64,000 nucleotides of DNA from Enterococcus innesii. Its GTDB lineage: Bacteria; Bacillota; Bacilli; Lactobacillales; Enterococcaceae. Below the pieces are notes generated by a model. It saw only the letters and a list, made by a program, of their open reading frames with translations, did no database searches and was not told where the DNA came from. The stretch's first letter is position 1; every line of letters starts with the position of its first letter. The stretch covers positions 124,001 to 188,000 of the forward strand of contig JAHHEN010000003.1 in NCBI GenBank assembly GCA_018982785.1. The letters are read 5' to 3'. Shown piece after piece: positions 47,363-57,682 of the stretch. The position numbers and the translations under genes are program-made.

Positions 47363-47584
47363 ATGACTATTAATATAGGAATCGTAATCGTGATCGCTGT
47401 TGTTGCAGCATTACTAGGCGCTGTCGGCGGCTTCTTTTTGGCGCGTAAATATATGCAAGATTATCTAAAGAAAAATCCTCCCGTTAATGAGGATATGCTT
47501 CGCTCGATGATGATGTCAATGGGTCAAAAACCTTCTGAGAAAAAGATTCGTCAGATGATGCAGCAAATGAAAAACCAAAAGTAG
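47363..47584 (+). CDS. yneF: YneF (UPF0154) family small membrane protein
   Basis: This 73-residue protein has one N-terminal transmembrane helix ([20 protein letters not shown]) and a basic/Met-rich tail with [20 protein letters not shown] and [10 protein letters not shown], which is the UPF0154 signature. An aaaggagag ribosome site precedes the ATG. It is single and bordered by terminators; function is not established in the family. Confidence 0.92.
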   Translation: MTINIGIVIVIAVVAALLGAVGGFFLARKYMQDYLKKNPPVNEDMLRSMMMSMGQKPSEKKIRQMMQQMKNQK

Positions 47585-47597
47585 GTTTTTTCTAAGA

Positions 47598-47627
47598 AGC
47601 GGGCTGATTTTATCAGCTCGCTTTTTA
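47598..47627 (+). terminator. Terminator after yneF
   Basis: Stem AGCGGGCTGAT / ATCAGCTCGCT with a TTTT run. Confidence 0.8.
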
Positions 47628-47783
47628 TTGCGGTAAAACGCAGCAACTAATAAAAAATGTCCCCAGGCTACTTTTTCTATTTACGTTCTGTGAATAGCGG
47701 GGAAGTAAATGTAATTGAATCCAATGAATATTCGGAAAAATCGCAAAATTTAGGCAACAGGTCACAAAGAAATGGAGAGTGTT

Positions 47784-49530
47784 ATGTCAATATTTAGGAA
47801 GTTAGGTTGGTTTTTAAACAAGAAAAGAAACATTATTTGTTAGGCGTAGGCTCTTTAGTCCTAGTCGCCTTGGTACAGTTGGCACCCCCAAAAGTTATCG
47901 GGATCATCATCGATGAGATTGCGGAAAAAGAGATCTCGATGCAGACGATCTTTTTTGGGTCATGATCTTGATTGCTTCAGCTATCGCTCAATACGTGTTC
48001 CGTTTCGTCTGGCGGACGCATATCTGGGGCAGTGCTGCTCGGCTAGAAAAAACGTTACGCAGACAGCTATTTGCACATTTTACAAGGATGGATCAGTTGT
48101 TTTATCAAAAGCATCGGACAGGTGATTTGATGGCCCATGCCACCAATGACTTGAATGCCATCCAAAATGTGGCAGGGGCGGGGATCTTAACCTTTGCCGA
48201 TTCCTTCATCTCGGGAGGGGCAACCATCATTGCGATGGTTCTCTTTATCGACTGGCGGTTAACGATCATTGCTCTATTGCCGCTGCCTTTCTTAGCAGTC
48301 ATGGCACGGGTGCTTGGTAGCAAATTGCATGATGCGTTTCGTGACTCGCAAGAAGCATTTTCTTCCATCAACGACAAAGCCCAAGAAAGTATTACTGGGA
48401 TGAAAGTCATCAAAACCTTTGGACAGGAAAAAGAGGACATCGCTGATTTTCAAACCAAAATCGACCATGCCATCATCAAAAACCGCAAAGTCAATTTTCT
48501 GGATGCCTTGTTTGATCCGTTTATTACGATCATCATCGGTATCTCCTATGTGCTGACGATCATCGTTGGCGGCAATTATGTTATGGACGGTACCATCTCG
48601 ATCGGTCAATTGGTATCCTTCATCAGTTATATCGGTATGTTAGTTTGGCCGATGTTTGCCATCGGACGTCTGTTTAATGTGCTGGAACGAGGCAATGCTA
48701 GTTATGATCGGGTTGCCGAATTATTGGCGGCAAAGACCCATATTATTGAAGCCAAAGATGCGGTCGATGCCCCAGCCCAAGGAACGGTTGACGTTCAAAT
48801 CAATGAGTTTCACTATCAAGGAGATGATTTTGCCCTGCAAGACATCCACTTTACTTTGCCAGCGGGTCAGACACTAGGTGTCGTCGGGAAAACCGGTGCT
48901 GGAAAAACCTCTTTGATGAAGCTTTTGTTGCGAGAGTATGATTCATTTGATGGAGCGATCACCTTCGGGGGCGTCGATAGCAAGCAATACTCCTTGAATG
49001 CTCTTTTGGGTTCGATTGGCTATGTTCCGCAAGATCATTTCTTGTTTTCCATGACGATTCGAGACAATATCCGCTTTGCGCAACCACGAGCTTCTCAAGC
49101 AGAAGTGGAAGCGGCTGCTGGATTAGCAGTGATCCATGAGGATATTAGTCAGTTTCCTGATGGATACGAAACGATGGTGGGGGAACGTGGTGTTTCTCTT
49201 TCCGGCGGACAAAAACAGCGTTTATCCATTGCGCGTGCCTTGATCACTGATCCAGAATTATTGATTTTAGATGACGCCCTTTCAGCAGTAGATGCCAAAA
49301 CGGAAGAAGCTATTTTACAACAGTTACGGACCTTCCGTCAGAATAAAACAACAATCATTGCTGCTCACCGCCTAAGCAGTGTCAAGCACGCAGAAGAAAT
49401 TCTGGTGATCGACAATGGGAAAATCAGTGAACGCGGGCCCCATGAACAATTATTGGCTGCAAATGGCTGGTATAAAAAAATGTGGGACAAACAGCAATTA
49501 GAAGCCAAAATCGAAGGGAGTGAAGCCTAA
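47784..49530 (+). CDS. Heterodimeric ABC exporter, degenerate-Walker-B half, frame interrupted twice
   Basis: This half-transporter has an N-terminal six-helix domain followed by an ATPase domain with Walker A GKTGAGKTSLMKLLL, signature LSGGQKQRLSIARAL and Walker B LLILDDALSAVDAKTE. The catalytic Glu after Walker B is Asp (LDD), the mark of the degenerate subunit in BmrCD/LmrCD-type exporters. Slips occur at five T of 47811-47815 (six expected) and six T of 47951-47956 (seven expected); corrected, it reads MSIFRKLGWFFKQEKKHY and has 582 residues. It shares one base with the partner gene. Multidrug export is likely. Confidence 0.87.
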
Positions 49531-51304
49531 TGCAAGAATCAGAATGGAGCAAATCGATTCCCTTTAAAGAGCAAAAAAACATCATCAAACGAATGTTCCT
49601 TTTTGCCAAGCCATTTCGAAAAACCTTCTATGCAGCGATCTTTTTTGCTTTTGTGCTATCGATCGTCAATATCTTGTTGCCTTTGATCATTCAAACCTTT
49701 ATGGATAATTATTTGACCAATCAAACGGCGACCCAGCAAGTCATTTATTTCTTTGCTGCGCTGTATTTCTTTGGGGTGTTGGTAAAAGCTGTGATTTGGT
49801 TTTTCCAATGGTTCCTTTATTCGATGGGTTCTTTAAAAACCTATCAATATATTCGAGCAAAATTATTTGAAAAATTGCATAGTCTTGGGATGCGCTATTT
49901 CGATCAGACACCAGCAGGGTCAATCGTTTCACGGGTCAGCAACGACACAGAAACATTGTATGAATTTTGGTATGTCTTCTTGATGGTATTGACAGGAATT
50001 TTTGCGGTGGTTTCTTCTTTTGCCGCCATGTTCCGCATCAACGTCAAAATCGCCTTATTAAACTTGATTTTTCTGCCAATCCTAATGGTAGTCATCTGGT
50101 ATTATCAAAAATTCAGCTCTCGTATCTATCGTCAAATGCGGGAAAAACTGAGTCAGCTGAATACGAAATTGAATGAATCGATTTCTGGTATGCAGATCAT
50201 TCAACAATTCCGCCAAGAGGCGCGGCTGAATGAAGAATTCGAAGCGACCAACGATGATTATTTGAAAACTAGATACGCCATGATCCGCACGAATGCGCTG
50301 CTATTATCACCAATCATTAGTTTGTTGTATGCCTTAGCGATCGCCTTGTCATTGACGGTCTTTGGGTTTGATGCTTTAGAATCGCCCGTTGAAGTCGGGT
50401 TGATTTTCGCCTTTACGACCTATATTCAAGGATTTTTTAATCCCATGACACAGATGATGGATTTTCTCAGCGTCTTTACTGATGGGATGGTAGCCGGTAG
50501 CCGTATTTTGAAGATTATGGATAATGAAGAATATACGCCGCAACAAAACCCCGATGCCAGTCAAACCATCACCAAAGGAAAAATTGAATTTCGTGATGTC
50601 AGTTTTTCCTATGATGGAAAAAACAACGTATTAAATCATATTTCTTTCATCGCCTATCCAGGTGAGACCGTGGCTTTAGTCGGTCACACAGGAAGTGGCA
50701 AGAGCTCGATTATCAATGTGCTGATGCGCTTTTACGAATTCGGGGAAGGGCAAATTTTGATCGATGATCAAGATATCCGCGACTTTACGATGGAAGAGCT
50801 TCGAAAAAAGTTGGACTCGTATTGCAAGATGCCTTCATGTTTTATGGGGACATCGCTGATAATATCCGCTTATTAAATCAGGACATTGATGAGGAACAGA
50901 TTGAAGCAGCAGCAAAATTTGTTCAAGCAGATGCTTTCATTCAAAAACTACCTGGTAAATACCACGCCAAAGTGATTGAACGGGGTGCCAGTTATTCAAG
51001 CGGTCAGCGACAATTGATCTCCTTTGCCCGCACGATGGTGACCGATCCGAAAGTTCTGGTCTTGGATGAGGCGACTGCCAATATTGATACTGAAACAGAA
51101 GGACTGATCCAAGAAGGGTTGGCCAATATGCGTCAAGGGCGAACCACGATCGCGATCGCCCATCGGTTGTCTACCATCCGCGATGCCGAGTTGATTTTGG
51201 TGCTTGATAAAGGCTCGATCGTCGAACGAGGCACCCACGATGAACTTTTGGATCAAAAAGGGTTGTATGCCGATATGTATCGTTTGCAGGCAAGTGAAGT
51301 TTAA
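49530..51304 (+). CDS. Heterodimeric ABC exporter, catalytic half, frame interrupted
   Basis: The partner half has six transmembrane helices in the first 320 residues, then Walker A GHTGSGKSSIINVLM and Walker B VLVLDEATANIDTETE with the catalytic Glu, but a degenerate signature YSSGQRQ in place of LSGGQ. This mirror arrangement with the first half is typical for heterodimers that pair one working and one weak site. The frame slips in six A at 50804-50809; seven A restore LRKKVGLVLQDAFMFYGD and 591 residues. A terminator follows. Substrate is unknown, probably amphiphilic drugs. Confidence 0.88.
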
Positions 51305-51310
51305 ACGACC

Positions 51311-51353
51311 AATAGACCTTAAAATACCACCTAGGTATTTTAAGGTCTATTTT
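51311..51353. terminator. Terminator after the ABC exporter
   Basis: Eighteen-base near-perfect stem AATAGACCTTAAAATACC / GGTATTTTAAGGTCTATT around a five-base loop; the following T run is short (TTTTG). Confidence 0.75.
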
Positions 51354-51394
51354 GTATAAATTGAACAAATGAAAGGAAAAATTTCTATTTGTGA

Positions 51395-51423
51395 TTGACA
51401 GCGTTTTCACCCTTTGCTATTAT
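51395..51423 (+). promoter_or_regulatory. Strong promoter with perfect cre site
   Basis: TTGACA (51395-51400), 17-base spacer, TATTAT (51418-51423). The cre TGACAGCGTTTTCA (51396-51409) fits TGWNANCGNTNWCA fully and covers the -35. CcpA would block this promoter in the presence of good sugars. A nearly identical core recurs at 57683-57711. Confidence 0.88.
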
Positions 51424-51757
51424 GTAGACATTAAAGCAACTAGCTCCTAGACATACAAACGGATCAAACGGTCGCGATTTCTTTCGGTTTAGACTAGGAA
51501 TTACGCGTGGTCAAGCGAGTGGCAAAGGAGCTTCATGTGAAATGTTGCGCAAATAGGAGGGAAGCTGATCTAAGCAAAAGGCAAGCATCCTGAGCCTATC
51601 TTTTACGAAAAGCCCAACCGACGAGAGAGGATTGTGGAGGGTGATTGGAATAATGGTAGCCCCATTGAGAAAGGGGGCGAATAGGAATGTATTGAGAGCT
51701 CAAAGATAGTAGAGTGGATAAACACGAGAAATCATTCGTTGTTTTATTTTTTTAAAA
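51424..51757 (+). ncRNA. Untranslated transcript/leader of about 330 nt (unclassified)
   Basis: From the cre promoter to a terminator-like hairpin (51721-51757) there is no gene of supportable length. Internal complementarity is seen, for example TCCTAG with CTAGGA and AGCTCCT with AGGAGCT. Only one tiny ATG frame with a ribosome site (18 codons from 51653) is seen. I did not recognise a known RNA family. It could be a discrete small RNA or a long leader of the permease gene. Confidence 0.4.
51721..51757 (+). terminator. Weak hairpin with T tract before the operator
   Basis: AACACGA pairs with TCG-TGTT (one bulged T), followed by TTATTTTTTT. If it is active, the upstream transcript ends here and the permease gene needs read-through or another promoter. 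Confidence 0.45.
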
Positions 51758-51794
51758 TTTTTGTTAACCGGTTAACTAAAACGGTTAACAAAAA
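51758..51794. promoter_or_regulatory. LacI-type operator
   Basis: The central palindrome GTTAACCGGTTAAC (51763-51776) is of LacI-family type, and it is nested in a larger inverted repeat with 13-base arms TTTTTGTTAACCG and CGGTTAACAAAAA. It lies 160 bases ahead of the permease ATG. The LacI regulator at 56366 is the natural candidate for binding. Confidence 0.75.
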
Positions 51795-51954
51795 AAGAGG
51801 AGGAAAGAAAACGTGGGGAATGGTCACAAGTCTAGCCGTTTTTTTCATGACAAAGGTCGCATTCAGCGAGAATAGGGGAAGTAGCAAACGTAGAAACTTG
51901 CAGCACGATGTATGAACAAAAAAATAGTTCAAATGGAAAGATGAGGGAAAATTT

Positions 51955-53307
51955 ATGGTAGAAATTATAATTGGTATTTTAATGATCGTTTCTTTCTTAG
52001 GAATGGTTTGGTACTGCGTCAAAGGGTTCAACCTGATGGTGGGTTTCTTCGTTATGGCAACACTTTGGACCGTTTTAGCTTTTATTGGCAATGCGTTGAG
52101 TCCGGATTTAACAGCTTTGAACTTTGTCGATACGATCACGAACATTTATCAAACAGGACCCGCCGGTTTTGCTAGTTCGATTCTGGTCAATATTTTCTTC
52201 GGTTCCTTCTTTGGTCGGATTTTGATGGATACAGGGATCGCTGCAACGCTTATTCGAAAGGTTGTTGAGCTTGGTGGAGATAAACCACGGATCACCATGA
52301 CCCTTTTATGTACTGTTACTGCCTTATGTTTCACTTCCATGACAGGCATTGGTCCTGTAATCTCTATCGCAGTGATCGTTATGCCGATTTTGCAAGCGTT
52401 GGGTATTCCAACAGCGATCGCTTTATTCGCTTTTATGGGTTCCATCATGGCGGGAATTTTTGCCAATGTAACAAATTTTGTGCAATACCAAGGTATTTTA
52501 GCAGCATTACAACCTGAAGGAAGTCAATCTATGATGGAATATGGGTTTTCCGACTATTTCACATTCGGCATGATCGCACTAGTCGTTTCCTTAATTGTGA
52601 CATTGGTTTTTGCCAATATTGCTTTAAGTCGTGCGAAATCATCAAAAGTCAAAGCGTGGGCTTCCACACCTGGTGCAACTTCAGGCGATGCTCCTTGGTA
52701 TTCTTGGGTTGCTGTGATCGCACCAGTCTTACTCGTAGTGTTTGCTGAGTTTCCTATTATTCCTGCATTTATTCTAGCAGCTTTGTACGCCTTACTGACT
52801 TGCGGAAAATTAAAAGGTGGTTTTGTGAATATTTGCCGCATGTTAGCTAAACAATTTGCAGATGGCGCTGTCGATGTTGCGCCCCTGGTAGGTTTCTTAT
52901 TAGTGTTGGCTATGTTTAATTCAGCTGCAAGTCTAGCGGTTCCTTTCTTTGAACCAATCGTTGGCGGTCTAGTTCCTCATAGTACCGTGGCTCTTGCGAT
53001 CTTATTTGCCATCTTAGCACCCCTCGGTTTCTTCCGTGGTCCTTTGAACTTAGTCGGATCAGGAGGAGCAGTAGCGGCAGTGATCTTAGCTGCCACAAAT
53101 TGGGATCTGGCATTCATTTTTCCACTTTTCGCTGTGGTCACGATCGCTCCTCAGCATTTGGATATTACTCAGTCATGGGTAGCATGGGGGCTAGGACATC
53201 ATAAAGTGGGTTCGAAAGATTTCATGAAGTTTTCGATACCAGCTGGGTGGCTTTCTAGTGCGATCCTGTGTATCATTGCGCTCATTTTGTTCGGATTGAA
53301 TAACTAG
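51955..53307 (+). CDS. Ion-transporter superfamily permease (GntP/CitM-like)
   Basis: This 450-residue protein has about twelve transmembrane segments; conserved-looking parts are SMTGIGPVISIAVIVMPILQ, GSIMAGIFANVTNFVQYQG and FLRGPLN-like FFRGPLNLVGSGGA. The architecture resembles the organic-acid carriers of the IT superfamily (CitMHS/GntP/DcuC). An ATG at 51955 follows gatgaggga. It is the first gene of the HyuA-like operon and probably brings in the substrate of the HyuA-like protein. Substrate cannot be told. Confidence 0.75.
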   Translation: MVEIIIGILMIVSFLGMVWYCVKGFNLMVGFFVMATLWTVLAFIGNALSPDLTALNFVDTITNIYQTGPAGFASSILVNIFFGSFFGRILMDTGIAATLIRKVVELGGDKPRITMTLLCTVTALCFTSMTGIGPVISIAVIVMPILQALGIPTAIALFAFMGSIMAGIFANVTNFVQYQGILAALQPEGSQSMMEYGFSDYFTFGMIALVVSLIVTLVFANIALSRAKSSKVKAWASTPGATSGDAPWYSWVAVIAPVLLVVFAEFPIIPAFILAALYALLTCGKLKGGFVNICRMLAKQFADGAVDVAPLVGFLLVLAMFNSAASLAVPFFEPIVGGLVPHSTVALAILFAILAPLGFFRGPLNLVGSGGAVAAVILAATNWDLAFIFPLFAVVTIAPQHLDITQSWVAWGLGHHKVGSKDFMKFSIPAGWLSSAILCIIALILFGLNN

Positions 53308-53369
53308 TCGACGAAAGAACATAGCTAATCAATAAATCATGCAACTATGGATGTAGGAGGAAAGTGGAA

Positions 53370-55498
53370 ATGAGTGAATTAAGAAAAGTTAGAATGGGGA
53401 TCGATGTAGGTGGTACCCATACAAAAGCTGTCGCTATCGATAATCTGACTCACGAGATCATAGGAAAATCCAGCGTGAAGACCACCCATGATCATGAACG
53501 GGGGTAGCTGCTGGCGTTGTCGAGAGTTTTCAAAATTGTATGAAAGAAAATGATATTGACCCAAAAAGTGTGATTTTTGTTGCTCATTCAACCACCCAAG
53601 CCACGAACGCTTTGATTGAAGGGGATGTGGCTGACATTGGTGTTTTCGGTATGGCTCGTGGTGGTTTCGAAGGGTTTCTGGCAAAGCGTCAATTAAAAAT
53701 TGCCGATATCGTCCTAGGGAATCAGCGATCCATTAAGATCATCAATGCCTTCTCAAAACTCAAAGGAATGAATAAAGCGAGTGTGGAAGAGATGATCGAT
53801 GATCTAGTGAGGCAAGGATCAGAAGTGATCGTCGCTAGTATGGCTTTTGGAGTAGATAATAATGATGCTGAAAATCTAGTGATGGAAGTTTGTACAGAAA
53901 AAGGAATTCCATGTACCGTTGCTTCGGATATCACGAAACTTTACGGATTGACCAGAAGAACACGAACTGCTACTATCAATGCAAGCATTTTACCTAAAAT
54001 GTTATCTGTCGCAAATTCAACGGAAGTTTCTGTGAAGGAGTCAGGAGTAGATGTACCCTTGATGATCATGCGCGGCGATGGTGGGGTTATGGAGATTGCT
54101 GAGATGAAAAAGCGACCAGTTCTGACTATGCTCTCGGGTCCAGCAGCATCAGTAATGGGCTCACTGATGTATTTACGAGCATCAAATGGCGTGTATTTTG
54201 AAGTAGGCGGTACAACCACCAATATCGGTGTCATTAAAAACGGACGGCCAGCGATCGACTATTCTGTCGTTGGTGGACATGAAACATACATTTCCAGTTT
54301 GGACGTTCGTATCACGGGCTGTGCAGGGGGTTCCATGATTCGTGCAACTGCTAATGGAGTGGTAGATGTAGGGCCTCGTTCTGCACATATTGCCGGTCTT
54401 GACTACGCTGTCTACTCTGATCCAACCAATTGGACAGGAGGAGAGGTTGAATTCTTTAGTCCGAAAGAAGGCGATCCCGCAGATTATGTTGCAATCAAAT
54501 TTGATAATGGTGAACGGGTAACCATCACCAACTCATGTGCAGCTAACGTGTTGGGCTTGATCAAACCGGAACATTTTTCTTATGGGAATATCGAAGCAGC
54601 TCGAAAAGCGATGGGCGTATTAGCGGAATATTGTGGCACGACGATCGAAGATATCGCGACTCAAATCATGGAGCGTTCTTACGCAAAATTAGAGCCAGTC
54701 ATTTTGGCTTTAGCAGAAAAATACAAATTAGAAAAAAGCCAAATTTCATTAGTAGGAGTTGGTGGCGGCGCTTCGTCATTAATTATCTACTTGTCAGAAA
54801 AAATGGGCGTAAAATATTCGATTCCGGAGAATGCTGAGGTGATTTCCTCAATTGGTGTCGCCCTAGCGATGGTGCGAGATGTCGTTGAACGGATTATTCC
54901 TTCCCCTTCGAAAGAAGACTTGCGATTAATCAAAACAGAGGCTATCAATAAAGCCATTGAGAGTGGGGCTACGCCAGAAAGTGTGGAAGTCTTTATCGAA
55001 ATCGATCCTCAAACGTCTAAAGTCACAGCCATTGCGACTGGTTCCACCGAAGTCAAGACGACGGATCTTTTAGCAGAGGCAACCGTTGAGGAAGCCCAAG
55101 AATTAGCAGCAGGCGATTTGGGGCTACCTACCAACGAAATTGATCTTTTAGAGAAAAGCTCGCATTTTTATGTGTTTGGAACCCGTGTTTCTACAGGAGA
55201 CAATCCGGCAATTCGAATCCTTGATAAAAAAGGCTTTATTAAAGTACAACGAGCTTCAGGGAAAGTTATCAAAACCACCGCGGAGAATTATGTGCAAGCA
55301 GTCGAGCAACTGTGGGATGATTTGGCGATCTATCAGACAGAAGTGATTTTGCGTCCAGATTTCTATATTTGTGCCGGACCTCGGGTGATGGATTTTTCAG
55401 TTAACGATTTGGAGGCATTGATGTTGTTGATCGATATCGAAATGTCGACTTTAGATCCAAATGAAGAAGTGATGGTTCTGGCGGCGAATTCCCTATGA
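53370..55498 (+). CDS. Hydantoinase/oxoprolinase A-like ATPase without HyuB, frame interrupted
   Basis: The N-terminus MGIDVGGTHTKAVAID is the phosphate-binding motif of the HyuA/ASKHA fold; STTQATNALIEGDV, LSGPAASVMGS and FEVGGTTTNIGVI are typical of hydantoinase A/5-oxoprolinase A subunits. About 180 further C-terminal residues are not recognised. The frame slips in the G run 53500-53504; six G give HERGVAAGVVESF and a 709-residue protein. Family members with HyuB cleave cyclic amides using ATP; HyuB is absent here. The gene overlaps the next one by ATGA. The reaction is unknown. Confidence 0.78.
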
Positions 55499-56228
55499 TC
55501 AAGCAGAGGTTTTTCTTGAAACAGCAACATACGGTTGATCTGGCATTGTTAGAAACGTGGTATGAACAGCTCATGCCCATCAACGAATTCAGTTGGGGAG
55601 TATTTGAGTTTACCCGCGAGATGCTGCGTAATAAAGTGAGTGAAGAGGAAAAAAACGAAATCATTGAAGAAGCCATCTTATGTGGTAGAACATGGGCGCA
55701 AAAAATGCTCGACCAGTTTGATTTGAAAAAACAGGGAAAGGCAGATCGTGCCTGGTACTTGGCGGATAATCTTGGTTTATCGATTACGGAAAGATCTGGA
55801 AAACCGACGAAGTTTCGTATGGTCTTTGCGCAGTTTATCATGGAGCACTCCATTGAATTGATCACTGAACCCATTGAAGCCTACACCGATCTGACTCAAT
55901 CTTCGCAAATATTGCCTAAACCAGAAGTTATCCGAGGAGTCTTGATCGCCCATGAAATTTTTCACTATTTAGAAGAGCAACATGGGGCAACGATGTACCA
56001 TGTCACCAAAACGATTCCACTGTGGCGCTTTTTTCCTACGAGCATCGGTCAACGGTTGGTTGTGCTTCGGAAATTGCGGCGATGGCCTTTGCAAAAGAAC
56101 TGTGTGAGACAGACTTTGTGCCTCAAATGTTAGATATTTTACTTTCTTATCCGTTGGAAGTCGACTTTTCAAAAAGTATATATGAAGTCGTGCAGCAAGA
56201 AATGCGCCACATTGAAGCAATGGGCTAG
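55495..56228 (+). CDS. HExxH-motif protein of unknown family, frame interrupted
   Basis: The 244-residue protein after correction has a helical N-terminal part and the zinc-type motif AHEIFHYLEE near residue 155, with Glu/His-rich surroundings. I do not recognise the family. The frame slips near 56022; a second G (ctGGtgg) restores TIPLVALFSYEHRSTVG and a stop at 56228. A Cys/Glu-containing segment (VGCASEIAAMAFAKEL) follows and could supply a third ligand. Its ATG overlaps the HyuA-like stop, so the two are translationally coupled and probably act on the same substrate. Confidence 0.65.
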
Positions 56229-56304
56229 TTCTGTGAAAAGCGCTCACTTAGCGGCTTCTTTACGACCCGTCAGGACAGTCCGTGTCGAACGAAATCAGTC
56301 CTTG

Positions 56305-56333
56305 TTCATTTTTCAAGGGTTCCATGATATAAT
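56305..56333 (+). promoter_or_regulatory. Promoter of the LacI-type regulator
   Basis: TTCATT (56305-56310), 17-base spacer, perfect TATAAT (56328-56333), 33 bases before the ATG. No LacI-type palindrome overlaps it. Confidence 0.6.
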
Positions 56334-56365
56334 TGACCAACAGCAAAAAGCAAGGCGTGGATTGA

Positions 56366-57475
56366 ATGGCAAATGAGAAAATCACCATTAAGATGGTGTC
56401 AGAAAAAGCAAATGTTTCAAAAACCACCGTTTCTAGATATTTGAATGGCAAATATGAATTTATGTCAGCAGAGACAAAAAAGCGCATCGAAGAAGTGATC
56501 GAAGAGCTTGAATACCGTCCAAATGCGCTAGCACAGGGGTTGAAAAACAATAAAACGGGATTGATCGGCATCGTTGTCAGCAATATCATGATCCCGGAAG
56601 TAGCAGCTTTAGTTCGAGGTGTCAATGATTATTGTATACGAAAATCTTTTCAGGTGATTCTTGTTGAAACCGATCACAAAAATATTTCTCAGCAGGATCA
56701 AATTCAAGCGTTGATCGACCGTCAAGTGGAAGGGCTGATTCTGTCGTCGAATCAGGACGAAGCATTCGTGAAAAGCTTGACTGAGCAAAAGGTCAAGATC
56801 GTGCTGGCTGATTGCACGATCGAAGAATTGATGATTGATACAGTCATCGTTGATAATGAAAAAGCGACGGCCGAGATGATTCAACGTATTTATTCAGAAG
56901 GCTTTGATCGAGTCGCTTACTTTACACCACCGCTCATAACGCCTAGTCGGAAGAAAAAGCTTGCTCTTTTTCTGGAAAGTTCTAAAATCGCAGTTAGAAA
57001 TCCTGAACAACTAGCATTTGAGATCGAAGAAACACAAGCGGCATTTGACGCGTGTAAGGAATCACTAAACGAATTGTTGAAAAAAAATCAAGGCTATCGT
57101 TTAGCAATATTAGCTGAAAACAGTGAGTTGATGTTTGCGTTGATCCATGTGATCTATAGCTTGGGCTTACGGATTCCAGAAGATGTTGCGATCGGGGGCT
57201 ATGATGATTTAGGCTGGAACAAACTTTATCATCATGAAATGTCTGTGATTGAAAAACCGTCGTATGAGATTGGTTCACAAGCTGCTGAACTTTTAGTCAA
57301 GCGGATCTCAAAAGGGAAAATGCAGTATAAACCAAAGGTGATCGAAGTACAGCCAAAAATCAAAATGAGTGGTTCGACACAAGTGAGTGACAATAGTTTT
57401 GATAAAATCGTTATCCGTATGAACCAAGAAAATCAGCCCTACATCAAAAAAAATTATCGTAAACAAGATGATTAG
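56366..57475 (+). CDS. LacI family transcriptional regulator
   Basis: The 369-residue regulator has the HTH TIKMVSEKANVSKTTVSRYL and the hinge IEELEYRPNALAQGL, then the sugar-binding-protein-like core with GGYDDLGWNKLYHHEMSVI near the C-terminus. A charged tail of about 35 residues extends beyond the usual end. It is likely a local repressor for the preceding permease/HyuA-like operon; the operator at 51758 is the candidate target. The effector is unknown. Confidence 0.92.
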   Translation: MANEKITIKMVSEKANVSKTTVSRYLNGKYEFMSAETKKRIEEVIEELEYRPNALAQGLKNNKTGLIGIVVSNIMIPEVAALVRGVNDYCIRKSFQVILVETDHKNISQQDQIQALIDRQVEGLILSSNQDEAFVKSLTEQKVKIVLADCTIEELMIDTVIVDNEKATAEMIQRIYSEGFDRVAYFTPPLITPSRKKKLALFLESSKIAVRNPEQLAFEIEETQAAFDACKESLNELLKKNQGYRLAILAENSELMFALIHVIYSLGLRIPEDVAIGGYDDLGWNKLYHHEMSVIEKPSYEIGSQAAELLVKRISKGKMQYKPKVIEVQPKIKMSGSTQVSDNSFDKIVIRMNQENQPYIKKNYRKQDD

Positions 57476-57511
57476 GTTTTTTTGTAAAAACAAGAAGCAA
57501 ATGATACAATA

Positions 57512-57563
57512 GCTGACTCCCCATCATTAGACTGATCAGTCAAGTTTTGGGGAGCGGTTTTTT
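57512..57563 (+). terminator. Terminator after the LacI regulator
   Basis: GCT..CTCCCC / GGGGAGC stem enclosing a second ACTGATCAGT palindrome; runs into TTTTTT. Confidence 0.75.
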
Positions 57564-57682
57564 ATCGTTCGCTAAGGTTTTGTCTTTATCTAAGATAAGA
57601 ACGAATAAAAATTGATCCCTCGTGTTTTTAACAAACGATCATTAGATTCGTATTAGGTGTCAGTAAAAATAACGAACAACGA

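Noticed and set aside
51424-51757. Known RNA such as tmRNA, RNase P, 6S or T-box
   Set aside because: None of the hallmark sequences of these classes was seen; left as unclassified.
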